Positions 58,101 to 61,007 of a stretch of DNA of 64,000 nt are shown here, piece by piece. Made by a program: the position numbers and the translations under genes. A model generated the notes under the pieces. It did no database searches. It saw only the letters and a program-made list of their open reading frames with translations, and was not told where the DNA came from. The DNA lies in NCBI GenBank assembly GCA_934045075.1, contig OW203724.1:11767473-11831472 (forward strand), read 5' to 3'. The DNA is from Yponomeuta sedellus (taxonomy: Eukaryota; Arthropoda; Insecta; Lepidoptera; Yponomeutidae). Position 1 is the first letter of the stretch; every line of letters starts with the position of its first letter.

Positions 58101-59665
58101 CCAGATGTCGCTGCCTGGTACGTAATACAGAGAGTATTGTCAAGAGGTTCGAAATTTCACTAATGCCGGTGAGTCGCCCAATAGCTCAGTCCCAGCATGG
58201 GTGGAATTTTTAGCCTCTAAATAGATTTTTACATAAATTACAAATGAAGACAAAAAGGTTTGTGCCTCGGCTTGTAATTAATGTACACCAATGTGCAACT
58301 AGTTGACAGGGTTATGACAATATTCCCTCATATAAACCGACTTTAACTTCTTCTTAAGAGCGTTTTAGTGGGATCGACTTTTGTTTGTGAATTGCAATAA
58401 AAATATTTTTATTCTTATTCTTTACAAATGACGCCAAACCTCAAAAAATCTTTTTAGTAGACATTAAAAGGAATGAAGTTAAAGAAAGCCCAAAGTCTTA
58501 AAATAGGAAACTTGTATCTTAAAAGTTAATGAATACACTGAAAGGTTTTCAGCCTTATTTATTACAAAACTGTTCCTTAAAGTACTCTTCAGAGGCAGTT
58601 TAAATAGTCTCTGGTAAAGACGTAACGATGGCTAAGTTAGGACTTGCACTGCTTGATCGAATTAGGAATGAAGAGATTGAAGAGATCCGCAGAAGAACCC
58701 AACACATTTATACTTAAATCAGTTAACAGCGGTTTGAAACTTACGTACATTTGCGAATATGTAGTTTCAATACCACAAGCTAACTGGGAAGGAAAATATC
58801 GTGAGGAAACTCGCGGATTGGCTGGATCCGCACGTATTGACCAGTCTCTCTTGTGGACTAGGCTGACGAAGCTGCCAGGATGGTATAGGTGCTGGGCAAG
58901 CCTACACCATCTAAAACCATGTCCCAGACACTGCAGGTGAAGATGCCACTGGACGCTGTATCTCATTACGTAGATGAGGCAGAGGCCAATGTGTTAAACG
59001 CCATCTATGAAGTGCTTTGTGAATTTGTCATGAAAACGGCAAATTTACATTAAAAAAATGACAACCACGTCCTTCCCACCAAAAAGACGACAAGCCTAGA
59101 TGGCGCCTCCTTATCTTACTTATAGTGACGTCACCACATGAAGGTTTCATACCTTCATGTTAATCTAGATATCCAAGTACTTCAGTAGATACTTAGGTAG
59201 TTATTCAAATTGAATTAAATGTGTAGGTACTATTAAATGATTATTAATGTAATAAAGTATAACCACTATTAATATGTAGGTACCTACCTATTTAAGATAT
59301 AAAGCGTCGCTGACACAAAGTATTATTGACGTGTCGTTCAGACTCTCCAGATTTCTCAATACCTACATTAGTGTGAAGTAAAACGTGTGATATTATTAAT
59401 TTAGAAACTTGCAGTAAGTCTCGCCACCGCCTCCTGCATTGAGAAATTCACTCAGTAACATAATCATCAGCCTGCATCTCTGAAAGTCTAAAAGGATTCT
59501 GAAACTGTAGGCAAGAACGCAATACCCAGGTACTGTTGATAGGTAAGGATACTATGAGTTAAGTTTTGTGAGGAAAATGCGAGAAACCTCATGGAATTTG
59601 TTGAAAAGTAAATATTTTGTTACATAGGTACCTTCTTCATCGTCAATGTTTTCCTCATCAGCCAT
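10035..59665 (-). CDS. CFAP44: CFAP44 (WDR52) gene, 42 coding exons, ~2018 aa
   Basis: Cilia- and flagella-associated protein 44. In other eukaryotes CFAP43/CFAP44 form the tether/tether-head that anchors inner dynein arm I1/f to the axonemal doublet, and loss disrupts sperm flagella. The exons read in order with canonical AG/GT borders, matching phases and a total of 6057 nt (divisible by 3). Residues 1-66 are acidic. About 67-860 are WD40-like blades with family blocks such as [32 protein letters not shown] and [13 protein letters not shown]. About 860-1990 are charged coiled coil. A Glu/Ser-rich linker lies near 1400-1420, and the tail is basic and Ser-rich. Human CFAP44 is about 1850 aa, so the size fits. 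The start is the first ATG, 107 bp below an X-box. Odd points: exon 3 is duplicated in tandem, and an antisense transporter gene sits in intron 35. Moths have motile cilia only in sperm, so testis expression is inferred. The family call is secure; exons 25 and 42 are the least certain. Confidence 0.92.
10240..10740. repeat. Fold-back repeat built on a GGTACAACTGGGA motif
   Basis: Left arm (about 10248-10370) and right arm (about 10610-10730) are inverted copies. Each contains several iterations of a motif like GGTACAACTGGGA, and each ends near GGGACGGAGG or its complement. A short piece of repeat family A (10555-10590) lies between them. Confidence 0.7.
11139..11335 (+). mobile_element. tRNA-derived SINE (family S1), inverted-head copy
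   Basis: A tRNA-like core at 11239-11312 has pol III box A (TTAGCTCAGTTGG) and box B (GGTTCGAATTCC). The anticodon loop AGGGATA lacks T33, so it is not a functional tRNA gene. The left end carries an inverted copy of the usual right tail (GCACTAACCCGTGCTAAGGA). Lies in CFAP44 intron 41. Confidence 0.8.
11701..11834 (-). CDS. CFAP44: CFAP44 exon 41
   Basis: Encodes [38 protein letters not shown] and FDQ. Acceptor TGCTCTAG, donor CAG|GTAAAG. It follows a 4.9-kb intron filled with transposon relics. Confidence 0.85.
11990..12285 (-). pseudogene. RTE-type retrotransposon fragment (ORF C-terminus)
   Basis: Minus frame [30 protein letters not shown] and [11 protein letters not shown] matches the WAGH..RWTK...GRP..RW.DD tail of RTE endonuclease/reverse transcriptases. 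RT core missing. Intronic relic. Confidence 0.8.
12290..14640. other. CFAP44 intron 41: AT-rich, unclassified repeats
   Basis: No supported gene. Two related motifs (GGATTTCGCTTCA near 13395 and 13450) are locally repeated. 13850-14240 has an Lys/AT-rich look of a transposon 3' end but is not classifiable. Confidence 0.4.
14655..14702 (+). repeat. tRNA-derived fragment
   Basis: Box B-like GGTCGTGGGTTCGAATCCCA directly after an AT-rich, (CATTT)n tract. A reverse-strand relative lies at 24598-24660. SINE fragment, not a tRNA gene. Confidence 0.55.
14952..15062. repeat. 111-bp perfect palindrome (55-bp arms, 1-base centre)
   Basis: Arms 14952-15006 and 15008-15062 are exact complements around a single C at 15007. 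It runs from AATGTAAGTCACAATGGCGA to the same sequence inverted. Confidence 0.93.
15455..15697 (-). pseudogene. MADF-domain protein fragment of a transposon
   Basis: The 80-codon minus frame contains [35 protein letters not shown] and [12 protein letters not shown]. This is the classic MADF DNA-binding layout (F..l.r..p.LW......Y.....r..a...i......s...v..ki). MADF proteins are the second gene of PIF/Harbinger elements as well as host factors. The frame ends right after the domain with no rest of protein, so it is a relic inside a CFAP44 intron. Confidence 0.72.
16158..16641. repeat. (CACT)n microsatellite, about 121 units
   Basis: 484 bp of uninterrupted CACT after two ATTC units, starting at the end of a SINE remnant (GCACTATCCCGTGCTAA at 16128-16144). 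On the CFAP44-sense strand it reads GTGAGTGAGTGA. The plus frame (Ser-Leu-Thr-His)n is an artefact, not a gene. Confidence 0.98.
16752..16865 (-). CDS. CFAP44: CFAP44 exon 40
   Basis: Encodes [20 protein letters not shown] and MDRVVEDIT. The donor A|GTGAGT gives phase 1. Without splicing the frame would stop 8 codons later (TSEFKSAA). The same GTGAGT motif is repeated more than 100 times from about 111 bp downstream. Confidence 0.84.
17265..17415 (-). CDS. CFAP44: CFAP44 exon 39
   Basis: GC-rich exon encoding [20 protein letters not shown] and a helix ending ALEEL. Acceptor AGTTGCAG, donor C|GTGAGT. Confidence 0.88.
17998..18560. mobile_element. Fold-back MITE with GGGTTCGTCC ends
   Basis: Ends GGGTTCGTCC (18006) and GGACGAACCC (18552) begin arms of about 160 bp that are close inverted copies. 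Flanking CCTGAT at 17998-18003 and 18553-18558 looks like the target duplication. AT-rich middle (18190-18400). Lies in CFAP44 intron 38. Confidence 0.82.
18690..18810 (-). repeat. SINE family S2 fragment
   Basis: Minus-strand copy of the S2 3' part (GGCACATACATTGCTTCTG and GGATACCCTGTGTCGTGG on plus). Relatives at 27640-27715 and 47110-47305. Confidence 0.6.
18953..19094 (-). CDS. CFAP44: CFAP44 exon 38
   Basis: Encodes [20 protein letters not shown], then [20 protein letters not shown]. Acceptor TTGTTTCAG, donor CAC|GTGAGT. Confidence 0.87.
19898..20265 (+). repeat. Interspersed repeat family A, near-full copy
   Basis: Plus-strand copy, closely similar to 1-325 reversed. Lies in CFAP44 intron 37. 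Confidence 0.85.
21504..21653 (-). CDS. CFAP44: CFAP44 exon 37
   Basis: Encodes [39 protein letters not shown]. Acceptor CATTTTAG, donor GG|GTAAGT. The 70-bp intron before it is one of the shortest in the gene. Confidence 0.88.
21724..21875 (-). CDS. CFAP44: CFAP44 exon 36
   Basis: Encodes [38 protein letters not shown]. Acceptor TTTTAACAG, donor CT|GTACGT. Confidence 0.88.
21977..22063 (+). promoter_or_regulatory. Candidate core promoter of the SLC26A11-type gene
   Basis: TATAAAA at 22007-22013 and arthropod initiator-like TCAGT at 22044-22048 and 22059-22063 precede the ATG at 22072. An AGATAAG GATA-factor motif lies just upstream (about 21977-21983). The TATA to first TCAGT spacing (about 39 bp) is longer than ideal, so the exact start site is uncertain. 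Confidence 0.45.
22072..23856 (+). CDS. SLC26A11-type sodium-independent sulfate anion transporter, intronless
   Basis: A 594-aa SLC26/SulP-family anion exchanger, closest in kind to the insect sodium-independent sulfate transporters (SLC26A11 group). These are membrane proteins with an inverted-repeat transport core and a cytosolic STAS domain. Visible: a basic N-tail (1-40), the SulP start block [15 protein letters not shown] (82-96) with [15 protein letters not shown] (106-120), about a dozen hydrophobic spans, the second-repeat block near 340-372 ([26 protein letters not shown]), and a short STAS-like end (about 480-585, VVVIDGSN). The frame is open with a normal end, so it is probably functional. 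It has no introns and sits antisense in CFAP44 intron 35, as expected for a retrogene. An A-rich tract (23908-23917) 50 bp after the stop may be a tail remnant. I chose the first ATG; Met31 is a weaker alternative. Confidence 0.9.
   Translation: MTVFNSFTLRNNLIKASRGARKKIKVNAEKMCSKQNIKKRFPILRWLPHYDLPTFLLDILAGATVGATSVAQGIAYAGVAGLPPEYGLYSGIIGGFLYTVFGNCRNMSIGPTAILSALISKYVNGLSADFALLTTFLSGVVQLTLAIFQLGFLVDFLSGPVIAGFVTAAAIQILTSQLKTLFGLKGSSGNSCLDSVYNFIVNIKTINWSDTVLGFGTIVVLILLKTAGNKCSRDDRPLKRIRWYLALGRNVVVVLLGMLIAFVWYIISDGNSSLTLVGHIDQGLPTVQLPPFSTTVKNQTFGFMEMLDTLGPQSIVLPLVGVLEVVIIAKAFSKDVQFDATQEIIALGLCNLFGSFLGSMPVTGAFSRSALCQASGVQTPAAGIIVSLVLMLSLSLLTSTFYFIPKSSLAGLLIIAVTALIHVDEIVYYWRNNKREFIVLVLTMMASLTLGLEYGVILGVLMEVFIIMYRSARPTINDTIITIGAKDVLLIPLPDRASYCAGSYLRKIIVKNIKSCNIGTVVVIDGSNTNDIDSSVASNLINMFDDIDQRLYKIVFLNFTEKLRNLCLEHNDRHKDKFVSGSTVEKLLEEEISV
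23953..24060 (-). CDS. CFAP44: CFAP44 exon 35
   Basis: Encodes [20 protein letters not shown] through QQEQQIE. Acceptor CTTCTAG, donor GTGTGT. It lies only 96 bp beyond the end of the antisense SLC26A11 reading frame and inside that gene's expected 3' UTR. Confidence 0.88.
24071..24076 (+). terminator. First canonical poly(A) signal after the SLC26A11-type gene
   Basis: AATAAA, about 215 bp after the stop. I see no AATAAA or ATTAAA on the plus strand between 23857 and here. A transcript ending here would include the full complement of CFAP44 exon 35. Confidence 0.5.
24598..24660 (-). repeat. tRNA-derived fragment
   Basis: Reverse complement carries GGTCGTGGTTTGAATCCCAG, a box B-like segment related to that at 14655-14702. 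Confidence 0.5.
24894..24998 (-). CDS. CFAP44: CFAP44 exon 34
   Basis: Encodes [20 protein letters not shown] and [10 protein letters not shown]. Acceptor TTCTTTCAG, donor GTATGT. Confidence 0.9.
25671..25935 (-). mobile_element. SINE S1, long copy
   Basis: Contains the tail GCACTAACTCGTGCTAAGGA, the antisense tRNA-like core (25745-25815) and the conserved 5' body up to GCAGCCCCGAGTAC. CFAP44 intron 33. Confidence 0.8.
26459..26687 (-). CDS. CFAP44: CFAP44 exon 33
   Basis: Encodes [39 protein letters not shown] and MSQVADWK. Markedly GC-rich third positions. Donor AAG|GTGTTA. Confidence 0.9.
26700..26890 (-). repeat. RTE-type 3' end repeat, uninterrupted copy
   Basis: Carries TTCGTACCGCCTTACAG, GATTCTTTTTTATTTT, then GCGAAATCGGTTCAGCTGC. 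The same sequence in reverse at 32318-32825 is split by a SINE. Confidence 0.65.
27029..27071. repeat. Perfect hairpin, 16-bp arms
   Basis: GCGTAGTTTATGTTAT and its complement surround an 11-base loop. CFAP44 intron 32. Confidence 0.8.
27357..27559 (-). CDS. CFAP44: CFAP44 exon 32 (coiled coil)
   Basis: Encodes [38 protein letters not shown] and a helix ending RHK. It matches the family NELHTIIVLKMDQ block. Donor AA|GTACGA. Confidence 0.93.
27640..27715 (+). repeat. SINE family S2 fragment
   Basis: Contains GTATCCTAGTGTGGGGCCAG and AGCAATGTATGTGCCTGTAT, matching the 3' part of the fuller copy at 47110-47305. Confidence 0.6.
28239..28377 (-). CDS. CFAP44: CFAP44 exon 31 (coiled coil)
   Basis: Encodes [20 protein letters not shown] and a Lys-rich helix ending ELREFM. 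Acceptor CGGCACAG, donor GTGAGA. Confidence 0.9.
29209..29365 (-). CDS. CFAP44: CFAP44 exon 30 (Ser/Glu-rich linker)
   Basis: A run of Ser, Glu and Asp, then [20 protein letters not shown]. The CPEGC block is a CFAP44 hallmark. Donor AG|GTAAGA. Confidence 0.94.
30729..30927 (-). CDS. CFAP44: CFAP44 exon 29 (coiled coil)
   Basis: Encodes [34 protein letters not shown] and [13 protein letters not shown], the last matching the family KIFKKKIKR block. Donor G|GTATCT. Confidence 0.93.
31240..31710 (-). pseudogene. RTE-like reverse transcriptase fragment
   Basis: Minus frame includes the catalytic YADD block ([20 protein letters not shown]) and [15 protein letters not shown] at 31700-31600. Frameshifted continuation to 31260 includes a [18 protein letters not shown] segment. 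Relic in CFAP44 intron 28. Confidence 0.78.
31957..32076 (-). CDS. CFAP44: CFAP44 exon 28 (coiled coil)
   Basis: Encodes [20 protein letters not shown] through ERVYSKLMQ. Acceptor AATTTTCAG, donor GTGGGT. Confidence 0.92.
32166..32268 (-). CDS. CFAP44: CFAP44 exon 27 (coiled coil)
   Basis: Encodes [20 protein letters not shown] and [14 protein letters not shown], matching the family FDAQLRLLRHEK helix. Donor CAG|GTTGTA. Confidence 0.9.
32318..32825 (+). repeat. RTE-type 3' end repeat split by a SINE
   Basis: Left part 32318-32465 and right part 32773-32825 match the continuous copy at 26700-26890 in reverse. The SINE at 32466-32759 lies between. Confidence 0.65.
32453..32772 (-). mobile_element. 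SINE S1 with 13-bp target site duplication
   Basis: TAAAGAATCGACT occurs at 32453-32465 and 32760-32772. The 294-bp insert holds the antisense tRNA-like core, and its right end carries the inverted tail sequence TTAGTGCATTAAAAATAAAA. Both ends therefore derive from the same tail motif region. Confidence 0.85.
33173..33245 (-). repeat. Repeat family A end fragment
   Basis: Antisense piece covering only the first about 75 bp (GGAGTATGGCCTA to GTGCCCC). CFAP44 intron 26. Confidence 0.65.
34322..34413 (-). repeat. Repeat family A end fragment
   Basis: ACTTGGCCCCCGTGGTGGAG to GGGTTGATGAT, again only the terminal part. It lies just downstream of CFAP44 exon 26. Confidence 0.7.
34473..34572 (-). 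CDS. CFAP44: CFAP44 exon 26
   Basis: Acceptor CTTTGCAG. Encodes [20 protein letters not shown] and EIRDRRIER. The donor AG|GTTAAT is non-consensus after the GT, but the phase fits exon 27. Confidence 0.78.
34676..34739 (-). CDS. CFAP44: CFAP44 exon 25 (64 nt, start uncertain)
   Basis: Encodes [20 protein letters not shown]. It joins exon 26 exactly in phase (G+AA). The acceptor GAAAGAAAG is purine-rich and weak. It was chosen only because it gives phase 0 after exon 24, so the true start may be slightly different. Confidence 0.65.
35147..35344 (-). CDS. CFAP44: CFAP44 exon 24 (coiled coil)
   Basis: Encodes [20 protein letters not shown] and [20 protein letters not shown], a heptad-rich helix then a Pro-rich turn. 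Donor GAC|GTAGGT. Confidence 0.92.
35668..35841 (-). CDS. CFAP44: CFAP44 exon 23
   Basis: Encodes [20 protein letters not shown] through RICLMRQE. Acceptor TTGTTGTCAG, donor GTAAAG. Confidence 0.9.
36758..37957. mobile_element. 1.2-kb non-autonomous DNA transposon with 25-bp TIRs
   Basis: Left CCGTCCTAACTTAAACAACC and right complement at 37933-37957 match over 25 bp with one mismatch, flanked by CAG on both sides. AT-rich interior without a transposase, with extra internal CCGTAACT motifs. CFAP44 intron 22. Confidence 0.75.
38267..38435 (-). CDS. CFAP44: CFAP44 exon 22
   Basis: Encodes [20 protein letters not shown] and [18 protein letters not shown]. Locally GC-rich at third positions against AT-rich introns, a coding sign. 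Donor GAG|GTACTA. Confidence 0.85.
39418..39800 (+). repeat. Repeat family A, copy with inverted head
   Basis: Starts with the antisense end piece (GGAGTATGGCCTAACCTTCC) and then continues as a sense copy from CGGGGGATAAGTCCGAGG, so the first part is inverted. CFAP44 intron 21. Confidence 0.75.
40247..40357 (-). CDS. CFAP44: CFAP44 exon 21
   Basis: Encodes [20 protein letters not shown] and a helix ending AAMKGR. Acceptor TTTTACAG, donor AG|GTATGA. Confidence 0.9.
40429..40638 (-). CDS. CFAP44: CFAP44 exon 20
   Basis: Encodes [20 protein letters not shown], an Glu-rich helix and [19 protein letters not shown]. Donor AG|GTAAGA. Confidence 0.93.
40982..41154 (-). CDS. CFAP44: CFAP44 exon 19 (coiled coil begins)
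   Basis: Encodes [20 protein letters not shown] followed by charged helix ([20 protein letters not shown]). Donor CT|GTAAGT. Confidence 0.93.
41398..41500 (-). CDS. CFAP44: CFAP44 exon 18 (last WD40 blade)
   Basis: Encodes [20 protein letters not shown], like the family AGADGNIFVF block. Ends PPTIP, donor GTAAGT. Confidence 0.92.
42110..42790. repeat. Dispersed repeat fragments
   Basis: Two pieces of a type common as transposon 3' ends in moths: CTTGAAATTTCGCACACGTT near 42130, and AAAGTTTGTGAAGATGTTTAG near 42655 (related to 25460). Not classifiable here. Confidence 0.35.
42902..43005 (-). CDS. CFAP44: CFAP44 exon 17
   Basis: Encodes [20 protein letters not shown] and [13 protein letters not shown], ending AA|GTAATT in phase 2. 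Confidence 0.88.
43419..43584 (-). CDS. CFAP44: CFAP44 exon 16 (WD40)
   Basis: Encodes [20 protein letters not shown], then [20 protein letters not shown]. Acceptor ACTTACAG, donor GTGAGT. Confidence 0.93.
43717..43925. mobile_element. Fold-back MITE, about 80-bp arms
   Basis: GCATTAAAATTTGAAAATTAC at the left and its imperfect complement at the right. Both arms contain CCATGCGGTTAG and TAATGCACCGCCCT. CFAP44 intron 15. Confidence 0.78.
44197..45515. repeat. Inverted 21-bp motif flanking a mariner relic
   Basis: AATAATAGATCTGTCATCAA at 44197 and its complement at 45515, one mismatch. Possible remnant ends of an element into which the mariner inserted. Confidence 0.4.
44567..45340 (+). pseudogene. 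Second mariner relic
   Basis: Starts CGAGGGGAGATCAAAAAGTA, a mariner-type end. Frames scattered over three phases include [29 protein letters not shown] (first catalytic D) and GIRRDIID. Many stops. Distinct from the 6.1-8.4 kb mariner. Confidence 0.75.
45883..46063 (-). CDS. CFAP44: CFAP44 exon 15 (second WD40 domain)
   Basis: Starts after TTAATAG, completing a Val codon: [19 protein letters not shown], then [15 protein letters not shown] and [10 protein letters not shown]. Donor TT|GTAAGT. Confidence 0.87.
46427..46977 (+). pseudogene. R1-like retrotransposon fragment: RNase H end and C-terminus
   Basis: [16 protein letters not shown] is the end of an RNase H domain. [14 protein letters not shown] and SPVC...CAGRK are the C-terminal Cys-rich part typical of RNase H-bearing non-LTR elements. 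Frameshifted, truncated upstream. CFAP44 intron 14. Confidence 0.78.
47110..47305 (+). mobile_element. tRNA-derived SINE (family S2)
   Basis: Box A-like TGGCGTAGCGGTAGCGC and box B GGGTTCGAACTCC, then a 3' region with GGTATCCTAGGGTAGAACCA and AGCAATGCATGTGCCCGTAT. Lies just below CFAP44 exon 14 (intron 14). Confidence 0.72.
47339..47475 (-). CDS. CFAP44: CFAP44 exon 14 (acidic linker)
   Basis: Encodes [19 protein letters not shown] and a [13 protein letters not shown] stretch separating the two WD40 domains. Donor G|GTAATA. Confidence 0.85.
47689..47831 (-). CDS. CFAP44: CFAP44 exon 13
   Basis: Encodes [20 protein letters not shown] and the [12 protein letters not shown] linker. The donor TA|GTACGT splits a Tyr codon completed in exon 14. 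Confidence 0.88.
48669..48860 (-). CDS. CFAP44: CFAP44 exon 12 (WD40)
   Basis: Encodes [35 protein letters not shown] and GFIETPNIV, matching the family GSRDQTVFFF and GFINTPGPV blocks. Donor AAG|GTAAAA. Confidence 0.92.
48947..49123 (-). CDS. CFAP44: CFAP44 exon 11 (WD40)
   Basis: Encodes [20 protein letters not shown], matching the family GFSDGVVRVL blade. Donor TCT|GTAAGT. Confidence 0.92.
49396..49638 (-). CDS. CFAP44: CFAP44 exon 10 (WD40)
   Basis: Encodes [44 protein letters not shown] and ends YPPVD, donor GTAAGA. 81 codons, phase 0 at both ends. Confidence 0.93.
49762..49821 (-). CDS. CFAP44: CFAP44 exon 9 (60 nt)
   Basis: Short exon encoding [20 protein letters not shown] between ATCTTTCAG and GTAAGC. 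It aligns with the FWLAQDANG block of the family once joined to exon 10 (DGNGGLW). Confidence 0.88.
50145..50294 (-). CDS. CFAP44: CFAP44 exon 8 (WD40)
   Basis: Encodes [19 protein letters not shown] and [13 protein letters not shown] chose the donor TGC|GTGCGT because it alone joins exon 9 in phase (ETC-VPGCQIM). Open frame continues past it as readthrough. Confidence 0.85.
50497..50563 (-). repeat. SINE S1 tail fragment
   Basis: Only the tail: TTTTTAATGCACTAACCCGT to CCTATTTAGAGGCTAAA. CFAP44 intron 7. Confidence 0.75.
50869..50973 (-). CDS. CFAP44: CFAP44 exon 7 (WD40)
   Basis: Encodes [20 protein letters not shown] through RCHNAPI. Acceptor CTTTTAG, donor GTAAGT. Confidence 0.95.
51042..51172 (-). 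CDS. CFAP44: CFAP44 exon 6 (WD40)
   Basis: Encodes [20 protein letters not shown] and [13 protein letters not shown], ending MPDEK. Acceptor TTTTTCAG, donor GTAAAA. Confidence 0.95.
51485..51648 (-). CDS. CFAP44: CFAP44 exon 5 (WD40)
   Basis: Contains [18 protein letters not shown], one of the strongest CFAP44 family blocks, and ends at QLTTA, donor G|GTAAGA. Confidence 0.95.
52139..52293 (-). CDS. CFAP44: CFAP44 exon 4 (WD40)
   Basis: Acceptor TTTTTTTGCAG. Encodes [19 protein letters not shown] through AYSILDF and ends in phase 2 at AG|GTGGGT. Confidence 0.9.
52446..52805 (+). repeat. Repeat family A, near-full copy
   Basis: Plus-strand copy with CTTAACGTGCCTTGCGAAGC. CFAP44 intron 3. Confidence 0.8.
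53281..53338. repeat. Perfect hairpin, 25-bp arms
   Basis: Arms 53281-53305 and 53314-53338 (TCGAATTAAGTCGTGAAACA and on) around an 8-base loop. The right arm overlaps the left breakpoint of the exon 3 duplication. Confidence 0.9.
53327..54111. repeat. Tandem duplication unit 1 (CFAP44 exon 3 plus retrotransposon 3' end)
   Basis: 785 bp, same sequence as 54116-54900 as far as I compared. The only extra bases between units are CTAA. Starts GACTTAATTCGACACG and ends AGTCATAAGA. Confidence 0.93.
53479..53641 (-). CDS. CFAP44: CFAP44 exon 3, copy a (downstream in transcript)
   Basis: Second copy of the first WD40 exon, 163 nt. It enters with one base and leaves in phase 0 at TGT|GTATGT, joining exon 4 ([14 protein letters not shown]). 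If both copies were spliced in, the second would read ACA TTC GTA and hit TGA at its 18th codon. Confidence 0.8.
54116..54900. repeat. Tandem duplication unit 2
   Basis: Second copy, offset 789 bp. Its right end continues uninterrupted into the rest of the retrotransposon, so this is the parental unit for that side. Confidence 0.93.
54268..54430 (-). CDS. CFAP44: CFAP44 exon 3, copy b (upstream in transcript)
   Basis: Appears identical to the copy at 53479-53641, including acceptor (GAGCCAG) and donor (GTATGT). It encodes [13 protein letters not shown] and the first WD blade. The length of 163 nt means only one of the two copies can be used in frame. Confidence 0.75.
54477..56715 (-). pseudogene. 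Non-LTR retrotransposon, 5'-truncated, inactive
   Basis: Minus pieces: linker [20 protein letters not shown] (56600), [20 protein letters not shown] (56130), RT 55934-54879 ([37 protein letters not shown]). The catalytic motif reads YADN where YADD is expected, and the first RT Asp region is altered ([16 protein letters not shown]). The C-terminus runs to about 54671 and the 3' end has an (AAATA)-like tail at about 54477. That tail is 46 bp upstream of CFAP44 exon 3b. Confidence 0.83.
56161..56236. repeat. Hairpin with 33-bp arms inside the retrotransposon
   Basis: Arms 56161-56193 and 56204-56236 pair 32 of 33 around a 10-base loop. It breaks the element's reading frame. Confidence 0.88.
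57453..57618 (-). CDS. CFAP44: CFAP44 exon 2
   Basis: Starts after GTTACAG and is very Glu-rich. It ends in the family block VDLFEFE, with the donor GA|GTATCC splitting the E codon that exon 3 completes to E-HSYGYNC. Confidence 0.88.
58009..58240 (+). mobile_element. SINE S1, inverted-head copy
   Basis: Starts with the antisense tail (AATGCACTAACCCGTGCTAA) and continues as sense body from CTCGGGGCTGCAAG. The tRNA-like core is deleted in its middle (GCTCAGTCCCAGCATGGGTG). CFAP44 intron 1. Confidence 0.78.
58626..58720 (+). pseudogene. RTE-type retrotransposon scrap
   Basis: [20 protein letters not shown] and RRTQ resemble the LR.RIRNEEIRRRT block before the WAGH tail of RTE polymerases. Very short; the following 250 bp is not recognisable. 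Confidence 0.5.
59632..59665 (-). CDS. CFAP44: CFAP44 exon 1 (start codon)
   Basis: Encodes [11 protein letters not shown] and ends in phase 1 before GTACCT. The acidic N-terminus continues directly into exon 2. Confidence 0.8.
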
Positions 59666-59771
59666 CACAATGAATTTACCAATGTATTGTACACCACTTC
59701 AAAGAGAATATAACCACTACGTTTATATTTTGACCACTTTTACACCCAAGACAAGATTCTGTAAACAAGCT

Positions 59772-59784
59772 GTTGCTAAGCAAC
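59772..59784. promoter_or_regulatory. RFX-type X-box upstream of CFAP44
   Basis: The 13-bp palindrome GTTGCTAAGCAAC lies 107 bp upstream of the CFAP44 ATG. It fits the X-box half-sites (GTTGCY / RGCAAC) bound by RFX factors, which drive ciliary genes in animals. Distance and gene identity both fit. Binding is inferred. Confidence 0.7.
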
Positions 59785-59789
59785 CGTGG

Positions 59790-61005
59790 TCGTAGAGGGA
59801 GTAAAACTATAGAGCAAGCCACAGCGCACACATACAAGTTTTAAATGAAACAAACTTCGTAGCGATCATGGGTGAGAAAGAGATAGAGTAAACAGCAAAA
59901 GTGTAACTACTTTTTTGTTTGACACTGGGGTGTCAAGTTGACGTTTCTGGGGGCAAACAAACGACAAGATTTTGAAAATGTAATCATATTTAACGCTACG
60001 CTCGCCGTTTCGAAGAGCAACCGTGTATTTGTGAAATGATATATTAAAAGTGACAAATAGAGAAAGTATGGTGAATTGTAGTGTACTCGTATGCAGAAAT
60101 CGTTAAGAAAGAATTTTGAGGGAAGTTTCCTTTCATAGGTAAGTAATGATTGTGTTTCAATTATTGTTAAGTCCAAAGTTGCCTTAAGTTGAGTATTTTA
60201 GTTAAGTTTCAATTAGTAGCTTTGCAACTAGTCTGTAAGAAAAGCAATTTAATAGAATTTACTTTCCTAACCTAAAAAACCGAAGAGTAAAAAAATGTTG
60301 CCATCCGTTTATGTCGAAAATCCCGATCATTACATGAGTATTCCCTAAGAAGGCTGCTAAAAAACGGTACGTTTTCAAAACCTTTGTTTTATTACTTTAA
60401 AGTAAACAATCGATTAAACATAAACACACAATTTTCAGGTTTTTATTTATCCCCGTAAAGGGTTTTACTGTAATGTTAATATTATTGCTCTTGTTTGAGA
60501 AAAATCCACACAACACCCATAGAGCTTAATATGTTGTTTTGCCAAAAGTGTGCCGTTTAGAGTTTCATTGCTCAGCCTATTTGGGATCTTTGTTTTAATA
60601 AGATTGACTGAACTGAAGCAGCGTTCATAATATGTGTCACAAAAACGAGTAACCGGTAACGTCTACCATTAGTTAGATTTACCTTAAGGGTTGGTACTTA
60701 GTAAGTAAAAGAATAAATAGTGACGTGCTATGTTGGTATTAGTACTTTGGTTGAATGAAATCTAAAAAAAGTCGTATGTTTACGTACGATTTCTGCCCCT
60801 GGATCGTACATGCAAAATAAATGTAAAACATGTATGAATACGATTTAAATCGTATATCTGGTAACGCTGCGTGATCATTACTTAACTCGAAGTCCCATAC
60901 TTCGACGGCTTGTCCTTGTACAGATATTAAGTTACAAACGTAATCAATATATTATAATTCTTTAATACTTATGTATCGTTATTAAAAATCAATGTACCTA
61001 AAACT
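59790..61005. other. Upstream intergenic DNA, nothing recognised
   Basis: AT-rich with short open frames only. Confidence 0.5.
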
Positions 61006-61007
61006 AT

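Noticed and set aside
59101..59665. A further CFAP44 exon between exons 1 and 2
   Set aside because: Exon 1 (phase 1) joins exon 2 directly in frame ([11 protein letters not shown]), so no extra exon is needed.
59907..60176. 89-codon minus-strand frame upstream of CFAP44
   Set aside because: AT-rich, no coding bias, no splice or promoter context.
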